From contig CM043865.1 of the NCBI GenBank assembly GCA_023846275.1, positions 35,726,412 to 35,790,411 of the forward strand: a stretch of 64,000 nucleotides of DNA, given 5' to 3'. This DNA is from Vanilla planifolia. Its lineage: Eukaryota; Streptophyta; Magnoliopsida; Asparagales; Orchidaceae. A program made the translations under genes and the position numbers. The notes under the pieces were generated by a model. That model was not told where the DNA came from, searched no databases, and worked only from the letters and a program-made list of their open reading frames with translations. Positions 37,801-49,400 of the stretch are shown here, in pieces; the stretch's first letter is position 1; each line of letters begins with the position of its first letter.

Positions 37801-40800
37801 CACTATTTAACATAGTAATAGTGCAAGAACACAATTGTAGTAAATTTAAGGAACATGTGATGGAAAAATTCTATACTATAAGTTTCGTATATGCTGGATA
37901 AAAAAGAGATTGGTACTCCAACAAAGGTAATCAATATAAATTATACTAAAGAGTTACGAAAGCAAATAGTCTCACTTATGATGAACCTTGGAGAGAAGGA
38001 AGCTTTGTCCATATACCTAGCCAGCTTCCCCTTGTTTTTCCTTTCATTAGAGGGGTCAAGCAAGTACTTTTGCCAATGTCGACTAAAAATCAAGAATATG
38101 ATGAGAATCCTTAAGAGGATGGTAATGGAAATAAGAAGAAAATACCCATTTAATGCAGATGATTTTAGTTCTTCCATATTTAAAATTTGTCACAGTTGTA
38201 GGAAACTAAGATGCAAAGGATAAGTGTGTCAGGTTTTTACATCAAGAGTTGAAGCTTAAAGCATGCAAGAAGTGACAACGACTAAGGGAAAAATGGTTGC
38301 GGGTGCTATTATAAGTGATTTTACCTTGAGGAATTTTATGGAAGTTGATCTAGTCTGTTGAAGGGGAAACTTAAAAGATTTTAATAGCTTAATCAAAGAG
38401 TTATTTAGCTTTGCATTCAGCTGATGATGGAGGGTGTGAATGACATTTTTGACATGGTGAAGGAAATAAGCCTAGAGACCATATTTGCTTTTCCTTATAT
38501 TTTAGTATGGATTCATGATTTTATAGTATCAAGGTAGAGAAGCAATATAATCTTCGATTTGCTATCACTGAGGAGTATAGTGATAAGGTGATTTGAGATT
38601 TTAATGCCACTAGATGGTTGTCAGTTGAGTTTGGTAGTGTTTATATGATTAAGTATGATGTTGATTATATTGTTTCTTGTATAACCATTTGTCTTAATAG
38701 TTACACATAAGCATAAATGATGTTAGATTTCGTTGAAGTATTTGAGCAAAATTTATTGTAGGGTAAATTACATTTAAGACTCCTCTAGAAGGTGAGGAAA
38801 GAGGATGGAAAAACAAGACGAGAAGCATGTCCAAGTGAGAGACATTCACTTGAATGCATTGGCATTACTTAGAGGAGCCATTGAGGTAGTATGTGATGAT
38901 TAAGTTTTAGGTGGATAGCAAAAGAGACAACAAAATTATGTGGAACCTTTGTCTTCATCAACTGTGAGAATGATGATTCATAAGTTTGTCTTAACTTTGT
39001 AGAATGGTGATATCATTCAAAGATTATTTTTTGGTTAAGACAGATGATAATTATTTTTAGTACCATATAATTCTTCATTTAAAGAAACCAATTTAGCAAC
39101 AAATGAATCTTTTGGAAAATGATATGATCTAGGATCAATTCAAATATGAACAAGACCACTCTTGGGCACATGTAGACCTTAAAGATGATGATGGGAACCA
39201 AAATGGACACAAGCAAGCTCATTAAACATAGAATGTTAGATTTAGATCATTGATTAGATAGTTTGAGTGCTATATCAATTAACTTGATTAATTTGTTTAT
39301 CAATTTTAATATGGAAAATTGGGTGACGTTCATGAAGGTTTACCTTTCATCTAAAATTTTTGACGTTATAAATATGATAAGCATTTATTTTTCTTTTGCT
39401 ATATAAGCCCTTACATTATAAAAGAAGCCCTACGGATAGTTAGGAACAAAAGCAAGATCGATAAGTTTTGCTAACAATAAGTGATTTTTTGTTTGGTTTT
39501 GTCATCTGTCGTGTGTGCGGGGTTAATCTTTTGAATATGAGATTTTGGTTAAGGAATGAGAACATCTATAGAGGTATGATGATCTGTAAGGCAAGCTTCA
39601 TTGGGGAAAACTTGTCTTTGTCTATTGTTATATGCCAATTTTATCTTCTATTGCACTTTGTGTGACTTCTTCATCTAGATCAAGATACATCTTGAGGGGC
39701 TTGGACGAGGGACAAACATCAACATACCTAAATCAAAAACACTTCTTTGTTTAGCTTACATGACATGACTCTAAGCTTATGATATAGATGTGGTTTTGTA
39801 GGGAGATGTTTGTAAAATTGAATCATACTATCATCAAAACTCTACACATTCTTATTTTTGCATACCAATAGAATATTAGTTATAGAATTTATATAGAATT
39901 GAATCACCATGTTATTCATCTATCATATTGGACAAAGTTAACTAGATGATGATAACATTTTATTGAATTCAAATTTGTAAAAGTTGTTGCTTCATATGCA
40001 CGAAAAAGGTTTATGTGTATTTTAATGGCATTTCATTTATTTAATTTCATTAATATAATCTCAATTAAAGTGCTAAGCATAATGCTTTTCTTATCTAATG
40101 CAGATTATAAGGAGAGGATTTTTGAAAATGGTTTCAAAGATGCTCCAAAGGTATGCTATTGCATAAGACTTGAAATAGTGCCTGCCAATATCCATGTAAG
40201 GATGATTTTGTACCATTATTTTAAATGTTTGTTTTTTGAACTTCACAGAATACCAATCTTGTAAGGATGGGTTCTTTTACATCAACTGCTTCAGGTATTT
40301 CAAATTGAACTACAACTTTCAATGTGTATAAATTTGTCTTCTGTTGTATTATTCTTAGATTTTTCTTTTCTTACTACTCTTGTTTTAGTTGTATCATCGA
40401 AAAATGCACATTCACAAACTTTTCTATTTTAGAAGACATTAATGGCTTAGTGGAGCATATCATGTTATTGGAGTCCCCTCCTCTTTGTGGGATATGATGA
40501 ACTTTGACAACTTGGTTAAGGATAATGCATTCGTTAAATATGGTACAATTCTCTAGGATCATAATGGCCACCTCCTATTTGCCATTGTCTAATGCCTTCA
40601 CATTACTTTTATTGATAATGTTGACCTTTTCAAGGCCTCTCTAATTACTCACATCATTGCCCCTTGGAATACTCAGGCTTTTGGTATTATTGTGGAGGGG
40701 GAGCCATATTGCTACTTTCCTTCAGGCCAACCAACATACACCTTTGGATCCCTTTTTTGTGTCTTAACGTTATCTTATTTTTATGTTGTTATGATATGTC

Positions 40801-42199
40801 ATGCACATTGCTTTGTGAACCATGGCTCAAATTTTGTGGCTCATCTTATTTACTTTTTGGATTTCTTCTAGAATGGGAGAATTTCTCTCTTAGTCAATTT
40901 TTTTACAATCCTCGATGTCGAACACAATTTTGCCACCGTTGTCAAATGATAATACCAATTTTGTGGCTCATCATAGTTACAATTCACAACACTTGAACCT
41001 TCAATGGAGGATATCAAGATGTATACTCATTTTTAGCTAATTTTTTCTAGCTTTTTTTTCAGAGCTTAAAGCCTTAGCTAGTAGTTTTGTTTGGATTTGA
41101 ACCTTGAACATCCAATTTGGAACACTGAGGCAAAACATAAAAATAGTCTTACAGACCATGTGATAAGACATTATAGACTCGTGAAAAAGAACCTTCTCCT
41201 TACCCTATCCATATAGGAACTTGATGACTCAATTTGCAACAATTATATATTGTAATTGTCTTAAGAATTTGATTAATTTTGTTTTTAATTTGTTGGAAAT
41301 TTAGATAATAAACTGTACTACATGCCATGCATGCAGTTTTATCTGCAGTTACTAATATTTGTACTGAGTAAAATAGCACATAAAACTAATTGCTGGTTAT
41401 TTACATGTTGTATATCTAACCTAATCTTTTCTGTTGCTTACAACCATGAATGCAGTGGACAAATCAGATCCCACAAAGAAGAGGAGGGTCGAGCGTTCTC
41501 GCAAGTATGTGTGCTTGATCTTGTACAGAACCTCTATTTGCAGCATTCATGTGCCTATGATATGTTTATAAACAACAAATTTCTTATTGCTTGGTGATTT
41601 CTAGGCAGTCTTTAAATACAAGTTGAGGAAGAAATAGAGGTATCTTTGTCTTGGTTTAGGAGTTTCTTCACCATTTTTGTTCAATCAAAGCGTTAATAGA
41701 CTCCTGGCCGTTTTGGGTTCTTTGAATAATTGCCTTTTCTTACATCTGTTGTAAGACAAAATTGTTTTGTTCTTTTGTTCAGCTTCTTGATCCTTAGTGA
41801 TTTCCTCTCACATTCCATAAACAAAGAACTCTATATTTGCTGAAGGCTTATATTATTACACACTGTTGGTTTAGAATGGCTGAGGCAAAGGAAAGGAACT
41901 CCACGCCACCATTACCATCGGATATGCAAGCAATTCTGAAGCGTTGTGAGACCTTAGAGAAGGAAGTCCGATCTCTTAAACTGAACCTTTCCTTCATGAA
42001 CAGGTAATATGTTTTACACCTGCTGTGGTTCTTCAAACCATCAAACACCAACCTTCGTGTTCTTCTCTTCTATAACAGGAAGGACTCGGAACAGACCAAA
42101 CAGATAGAAGAGCTCCAGAAACAAAACGACGAACTGGCGGTCGAGAAGGAGCGGCTTTTGGAGGAGATCGAGCGTATCATCGATCCCGGCAGGATGTGA
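31839..42199 (+). CDS. CYCLOPS/IPD3: CYCLOPS/IPD3 symbiosis transcription factor, complete
   Basis: Nuclear DNA-binding protein and phosphorylation target of CCaMK (DMI3), needed for arbuscular mycorrhiza and, in nodulating plants, for nodule organogenesis. Coding exons: 31839-32030, 33023-33078, 33650-33769, 34236-34284, 34408-34460, 35031-35719, 40104-40150, 40249-40294, 41456-41504, 41875-42003, 42079-42199. All introns are GT-AG, phases agree, and the sum is 1551 nt (516 aa plus stop), close to about 515 aa known for the family. Landmarks: 'MLGFKNITQSF' then RGDS (phosphosite, S52, or S50 from ATG 31845); 'TQPMTRSRSSELRRRYAAMQ' (RSRS phosphosite region, about S153); 'MLKGTLERKKL'; 'SQSESSTAAP'; nuclear-localisation-like TKKRRVERSRK (424-434); coiled coil about 452-510 with 'RKDSEQTKQIEELQKQN'. 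ATG 31845 has the better context (G at -3 and +4). An in-frame TGA at 31800 excludes earlier starts. No defect is seen. Confidence 0.95.
36298..39500. mobile_element. Possible decayed LTR element in CYCLOPS intron 6
   Basis: Inferred from the repeated 40-base phrase at both ends, the LTR-like TATA region near 39.4 kb and the excess length of the intron. Internal ORFs such as 37891-38223 have a basic, Cys-containing end (CHSCRKLRCKG) but no assignable domain. Ends and class are uncertain. Confidence 0.3.
37243..37395 (+). repeat. Two-copy tandem repeat, 76-bp period
   Basis: GTAAAAGGATCATGAGAACA at 37243 and GTAAAAGGATCATGTAGAAT at 37319 begin two copies, each continuing through GACACAATAGCAA and ATAGAAGAGAAG. 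It is non-coding, inside CYCLOPS intron 6. Confidence 0.75.
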
Positions 42200-43260
42200 T
42201 AAACCCAGAGTGGTGGATGTTTAGAGTCATTCGAGAAGAAAGCACAGCGTTGAGAACATGTGTGGATGATGCATGACTTGATTTTCTCTCTTAGATGTGC
42301 GTTAGCTGAAATCAAATGTAACTGTTGGGTAAACGTAGAAAGAAGAGCTATGTTTGGTGTTAATGGTGTTAATTGGATTAAGAGAGATAAAATTGATTAT
42401 TTATCTTAATTTTATTTTTGTTGTTTATTGAATTAGTTAATAAAAATGATGTTTAAAAGATGATATTGTTATGTATTGTGTAGATTAAGAAACTATGTTT
42501 TTGATAAATGTGTTCATGGTAAGGCTTTAATGGAAGGATTGATATTGTAAAGTAAATAAATAAATAAATTAAAATGGTTTTTTTAAGATTTTTTTTTTGA
42601 GTGTTGATTTTATTTTAAAAAATGTTTATATGTTGAAGTTTGAAAATGGTATATTTTGTATAGTTTTATTTATTTTGTTAATTTCTCTTTTTGTGTTGTA
42701 GAAAAAAGTTTGATGATTTATATCTTATCTTTAAAATTTATATGAATATAATGTTATTCATCATTACAATCATATAAATGAAAACACAATTTCGATATTA
42801 CTTAATAAATAAATAGTTTTTATTTTTTGAGAAATAAAATGATTTTTAATATTATTTTATCAATATAATATTTTTTTAGAATTTAATTGAATTTTAAAAA
42901 AATGTTTGAAAATGATATATTTAAATTTTTTTTAACTTCTCTTTTCGTATTAAAAAGAAAATTCACTTGATTTATATCTTATTTTCAAACCTTATATGAA
43001 TATAATGTTATTGATTGATACAATCATATAAATGAAAAATCATAATTTTGATTTTTATATAAAATTCTTTTATTTCGTTGAAACTAAATCTAGCAGCATT
43101 TGTATATATTCAACTTGGAAACTTTTTTAGATAAATGTCATAAAAGGAATATTAATAAATAAAAGCTAAATTTACATAAAATTGTTTTAAATATTTTTCA
43201 AAAAGTTTCTGAATAAGTTTAATTAATATTATATTTATAAATATTTATATTTCAAGTTCC
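42200..43260. other. Spacer between CYCLOPS and the NERD-like gene
   Basis: CYCLOPS 3' UTR probably covers the first 150-200 bases. The rest is AT-rich and includes a diverged tandem duplication. No gene. Confidence 0.6.
42590..43060 (+). repeat. Diverged tandem duplication, about 254-bp offset
   Basis: TATGAATATAATGTTATT occurs at 42741 and again at 42995. Around each copy, matching flanks include TTCTCTTTT upstream, TGATTTATATCTTAT just before, and ACAATCATATAAATGAAAA after. By eye the copies are about 80 percent alike with small indels. Confidence 0.65.
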
Positions 43261-43403
43261 CGACATTAAACAACTGTTGAATCGCGTCCCTAAACCACTC
43301 CTCGGTAACTGTAGTCGAACCGGCTAATTCTAACGATCTGAGAGGAATACAAAAAGCTAGGGTTTTACCGAAGCCGTTCTGCAAGATTCTGCTGTCCTCG
43401 ACC
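43261..43403 (+). promoter_or_regulatory. Proximal promoter and 5' UTR of the NERD-like gene
   Basis: Balanced-composition sequence starting abruptly after AT-rich spacer. It includes CTAGGGTTTTACC at about 43358-43370, a telo-box-like AGGGTTTT element common in promoters and leaders of constitutively expressed plant genes, and ends with ACCATGG, a strong start context at 43404. No TATA box is evident. Confidence 0.5.
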
Positions 43404-46400
43404 ATGGGGATCCCGGAAACGGGAAAGGTGACGGAGACTCTCGGCTCTCCGCTGTCAGAGGAATCGACGGATGTGAAGCATCAGCCAGATCCTGCGGTTT
43501 CGGAGGTCCAGGAGGCAGCTTGCATTACCCCGCGCGAAGATGTTTTGGGGAGATCGTCAATTCTTGGAGTGGAATTTCGTTCACCGTCTCCTTTGCATGG
43601 GAAGGATGCCAATGGTTCAGAGCTGGCGGTTTTGGAAGCGGAATTGAGCCATTCATTTGCTGCCGAGGGTGAGAACATCGCAAGGTTCGGGGTTGCAGCG
43701 GACGGCAAGGAATACCAAGCACTGCATTCTACTCCAGAGGGCATTGAACCCCACGTCTCGCTTTTTGTCGATGGGGTGGAACCCAGTTTCTTGGCGCGTG
43801 GAGAAGGCGAGAAAGTGTCGATTTTTGAGGCTTTGCAGGCTGGAGAACAGCCCCATAATTTTTCTCATTCTGATGAGGAGGGAGCTACAGTACTTTTAGT
43901 GGGAGACGAAGCTTTGATATCCAAACCCGTCGTAGAGCAGACAAAGTTGGACAGGGGAGCAGAATCCTGTGCATCTACTCTGGAGGTAGAGGAAGCGTCT
44001 TCTTCTGAAACTTTGGTGTCTCAGCTTGGAGATAATCCTCAACCTTCATTAGTAAGTGGGGTAATCCATTCGCTGGTTTCAGATGTTAACATGGACCTAG
44101 TATCTGAGCAGTTGACTACTGAAGCTGAAACCCTTCCTTCAGCTGTTCAATCCGAATCTTATCCTTCAACTGATCAAGAGAACATGAATGGTCCTCATTT
44201 GGAGCCTAACGATGTTGCATCTTGTTCCCCCATTTTAGTCATTGAACCTGAAAAGGTTGGGACCAATTGGATAGTTGGAGCTGATGCAGAAGCAGTGGGA
44301 GAATGGGCTGGCCCTGCTTTTGCTAGTGTTGATGGCAGTTTTCAGGTAGCAGAATATGATATTCAGATTCCTGGAGGTGAAATTGACGCTGTTGGTGATG
44401 ATACAGAGGAGGAAGATGTTCCTGCATCTGCTGCCAGTGACAGGGTTGAGGTTACTGGATATGAGATTGAGATGGCTGGTGAAGCAGTTTATTATGCTGG
44501 GGAGGATGCAGAGAATGCTTGTTCAGGAGATCTAATTGCTGAAGAGGATATTGGTGTTGGTAATAGAAGGGGTGGGAGGAGGCGAAAGCGTGGTCGCCCA
44601 TCCTCAAAATTGCAGGGAACAAGGTTTCCTGCCCAGAAAAAGGTGGAGGAGGAAGTTTGTTTTATATGCTTTGATGGTGGTGACCTAGTTGTTTGTGATA
44701 GGAGGTGGTTTTCCTTTGAATCTGTTTCTTTAAATTAAGCTCTACTTTAGCATGCTTTTGAGTGCTATTGTTTAATTTGGTTTGCCTTTTATAGGGGTTG
44801 TCCAAAGGTTTATCACCCTTCTTGTGTCAATCGGGATGAATCCTACTTCCGTTCAAAAGGACAATGGAGTTGTGGTATGATTTGAGTGAATGGATTTTTC
44901 ATCTATAGAATGTTAGCTGTAATTTTTGTTTTAACTTGCTATTTTCAGTGATGTGTGGATGATTAATTTGCTTATTTTTCCCCTAGTTAATTAAATTGGC
45001 TTGGGTAGAATTGCTGGTTTCCCTTAGGTGTATGACACCTTGATAGTTTTGCTCCTAATTTTTTTTCAACTTGTGTTGCTTGAATATATTAAAAAAAATT
45101 GTAACTATTTATGTTTATGAATATAGCTGGATCTTGCACTTTGTATTTACAGCTCGATTTGTGGTTCTTGTGTTTTTTTGTTTTGCTCTTAGTAGCAAAT
45201 ATCTGAAGGAAGAAATAGAAATGAAGTGGGATGATTTAGGTAATTAAAACTTGTATTCAGATCTTAAACTGAGAAATTATTTTATAGATGCAAAAATTAT
45301 GATATTAAATTACCAATTTCTGAAAATTTGAACCTACCAATGATATATTGCGTTTGGCATCGAACTAGTGAACCTTCAACTTTGCATATCTTGCTCAAAA
45401 TCCGTGAACCCTATTCTTCATGATTTCCCATCAAGTTATTTGTGGTACATTGTATTTATTTTTTGTGTGGAAATTGGATCATTTTCTTGTGCCATTATTC
45501 AAGATAGTCTTAAATTAAAAGGCACGATTAACATCTTGCTTATAACATCACTGGCTTGAATAATTGTTCAAAGTTACAACTCTCTTAAAAGCTAATGCTT
45601 AAACCAAGCTAATTTGGGTTATGCGAATAACATCTTAAAATGAAACAAGAACCTATCCAACTTGCGACAGTTATTTACTAGTTTAAATTCTTTAGAAGAT
45701 AAATAGTGCTTTTATTAAAAGTTGTGCCAATGTACCATCCCATTAATTATCTAGAGCTTTTGATCATCATATGTTACTTTAAAGCACAAGTGCCATAGCA
45801 TTGACCATTCTCCTAATTTCCTTGTTAATTTTTGAGGAAATTTTAATCCATTTGGAGCTATACATGCCTTTCTCTCTTCCTTGAAGTGGAGAAAGTATTA
45901 CTCTTTTGAAAGAAATGTTTTTGGCATAACTAAAACTTGTCAACAACTAATGGCTGATAGCTAAACTTGAGTAGTCCTAAGATGACAACATAATGGGATT
46001 TTTTATAGGTTTATTTTACAAACCAAACTATGTGCTATGCACCACATTAATATTAAATATGGTTGTTGTGCTTCCTTTTAGTATGAATGGGTTATTAATT
46101 TTAGGTGCTTGCATTTATTCGAAAAAAGGAATCTCAAATCAAGAATACATTTATCTAGAATAAATATTTGCTGTTAATAATTGATATGATTTGAGAGAGC
46201 AATTTTACTGCAGTCTTTTGTATCAATTTTTGTTCTCATGCTCACTCATCCTATGACAACATCTAGCGGTTTGAAGTTTTTTCTGACAACTGATAATCGT
46301 TTCTGATATTCTTATTTTGAATCTCAATAAACTTTGTGACATCCTCTAGGAATCTAACTGTTTATTTTTTTTTCTTTCCAGAGCGTACAGTGCTCCTTTT

Positions 46401-49400
46401 TTTTGTCCATTTTTATATATTTAATTTATGTTCCTCCTATCACACGCATCTGATCTTAACACGTGCATAACATCTAGTTCTGCAAGTGGCATATTTTTCC
46501 ATAAACGTATGCTTATATTTGCAAATAAGTGTTCTCATGAATCTCTTTTTTAATCATTTAATATTTTTTGCATCTTTAAACATTTTGTAGTATTTGATGA
46601 TTTATTCTAATATTTATTTATATTTGATAACAATGCAGGGTGGCACATATGCAGTGATTGTCAGAAATCTGCCAGTTATATGTGCTATACTTGTACATAT
46701 TCTTTATGTAAAGTTTGTGTAAATAAAGCTGGGTTTATTTGTATTAGAGGGAAGAAAGGCCTTTGTGAGTCTTGCATGCGGACGGTATTGCTTATGGAAA
46801 CAAGTGAGGCTGCGGGTGAAAATAAGGTACCCTTATCTTATTTTTTTAAAAAAATTAACATTTTATATATAGTAGAATCTGTCTGTTTTCAGTGATTCCT
46901 TAATAAAAACTTCTAGTTGCATTAGTTAAATATGTTTAAATTTTCTTGGGTGGTACAATGTAAGCTGTGATATAATGAATGAGCTTGTAGAAAATTCATT
47001 GTTAGGGTTCCATTTAGCTTAGAGCTTCTATTATCTTTTGGTTTTGTTTTCCTGATATTCTTTGTTGGGATTGGTTGTTTTAATCCACTGCCATCCAATA
47101 CAACAACAAGCCATTTCCCACTAAGCAGACCTGCTAATGAACTCTTTAATAACTTTGTGTTCTACCATTAATCATTCGTAATTGTTGAACAAAAAAGATC
47201 TCGGTGTTTCATTTTTTGTTGTTGTTTCAATTATCACTATATGCACTGCAGTTCAGTATTTTTTTTTTACGTTGTAATTGTGAGTTAACAGTGCTCAAAC
47301 TACACTGTTTTCTTTGATTTTAAATGGTTATCCTGTTTGATGGTGTATGCCTGCTCTACATATTGATGTTATCTTTTGTTTGCTCATGTCTGTTCGTTTG
47401 ATTATTTATCATGCAGGGTGAAGTAGACTTCAATGATCGCAGTAGTTGGGAATACCTTTTTAAGGACTACTGGGTGGAGTTGAAAGGAAAGTTATCTATA
47501 ACTTTAGAAGAATTATTAAAGGCTAGATCTGCTTCAGAAATCCGGAACGAGGAGCCATCAAATGATGCACAAGGAGCCAGTTCAGAACAGTCAGCTTTCC
47601 TTGAAGAAAACATTTATAGAAAAAGGAAGTTGAACCAGATTGGAAGGATTAGGGCTGATGAGGGATCAGTGGAAGCTACGCCTAGTGAGAGAATTTATTT
47701 ATCCAAAAAAACTTCCAGGAAGAAAAGGCTTTCAAGGAATGATACTACAGACAGTATGATACAAGAAGCGACTGAAATTTCAACTGATCATTATGACACC
47801 CTGTTGTTGAAGGCAAAAAAGAAGTCCAGGAAAACAGTCAATGAGACAGGTACCCATAATGATATTGAGCATGAAGCATCTGTTCTGGCGGATAGTTCTG
47901 CAAGAAAGAAAACAAAAAGAAAGTCAAGTAGAGCTGCTGAGGAGGACTGGTCCGGTGATGCAACCAAAGAATTAACTGCCATTGAGGATATTGGTTGGGC
48001 TTCAAAGGAGCTGTTAGAATTTGTATCACATATGAAAGATGGTGACAAAAGTATTCTATCTCAGTATGACGTTCAAGATCTCTTACTTGGTTATGTTAAA
48101 GTAAACAACCTTCGTGACCCTCGTAAAAAAAGCCAGATCATCTGTGATGAAATGCTTCAAGGACTATTTGGTAAACCACGTGTGGGGCACTTTGAAATGC
48201 TGAAGCTACTCGAATCTCACTTTTTTATAAAGGACTCGTCACCTATATCAGATGAAAATCAAGGAGGTTTTGAAGACCTGGTTCCAGTTCAAATGGGAGG
48301 TGAAGGAAGCAATGGCATGGCCACAAAAATAATTCCAGATAAAAGATCAAAAAAACGTAAAAGATTGGATAATGAACCACAAATCAGCCCTTATGATTAT
48401 GCAGCAATTGATGTCCATAATATTAACCTAATGTATTTACGCCGCTCAATGATGGAAAGTTTAATGGATGATATGAGCACCTTTAATGAGAAAGTCATTG
48501 GATCGTTTGTAAGAATAAGGATTACAGGTTCTAGTCAAAGACAAGAGCTTTATCGTCTTGTGCAAGTAGTTGGTGAGGCCACCTCCACATGCTATCTGAT
48601 AATTACCCCTTTTATTGTACTTTCAGTTGTTAAATACCTAATTTTATTTTTGTGTGTGCAGGATGTGGTAAGGCACCAGAAGGGTACAAAACAGGAAAAC
48701 GTAGAACTGATGTAATGCTTGAAATAGTTAATTTAGACAAGAAAGAAGTAATAACTGTTGATATTATCTCAAACCAAATATTCACAGAGGTAAATACGTA
48801 AGTTCTGTGATTTTCAAAGTTTATAGCCTTGCTTCTTTGGCAAGTTTGCTATTGTTTTGGTATGAGTTATATTTTTGTAAAGTTTGAGTCCATTGGTTCA
48901 ACTAGTCTTATTGCTGCTGTGTTTTTATAGGATAGATAGTCAAATGGTTAATACTACAGAAAATATAAACAAAGTCCAAGCAACTTCTTAAAAGCTGAAA
49001 CATTATTTTTATTGTGCTTCTAACTAAATAAAAACAATAATTGTACATAATTGTTATTGGAAACAATTTATTTCATTTTTATGATGTTTTGCGACCTTTT
49101 TTTATCGAACCAAAGGCAATAATGAACTTTTTTGATGTATTTTATGTTCTTGATCATCTTTAGGCCACTGTTTAACTTTAGTATAACATGAAATAGATTA
49201 TTGAACTTGAGCTTGATTTATGTAAATTTCTCTCTTTTGCACCCTTCAACCTTAATAGGGCCAAAAATTTAAGACGTTTGAAAATCAGATCAATTTTTCA
49301 AATTATTTTCCAATTGATGTATAAGGACTAATTATGATTTGGTTGGATTGAAGTAGATTTGAATTTATTGAAAATTGGATTGAATTAAGAATTGTTCGAT

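Larger units (their letters stand above)
35720..40103 (+). other. CYCLOPS intron 6, 4.4 kb, enlarged by repeats
   Basis: Donor ATG|GTAGTT and acceptor ATGCAG|ATT. The other nine introns are 75 to 1161 bp, so this one is expanded. It contains a diverged pair of about 40 bases at 36298-36338 and 39204-39244 sharing CATTAAACAT(A/T)GAATGTT, and a TATA-like CTATATAAGCCC at about 39399, so an old LTR element is likely. No domain of gag or pol could be read with confidence. Confidence 0.6.
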
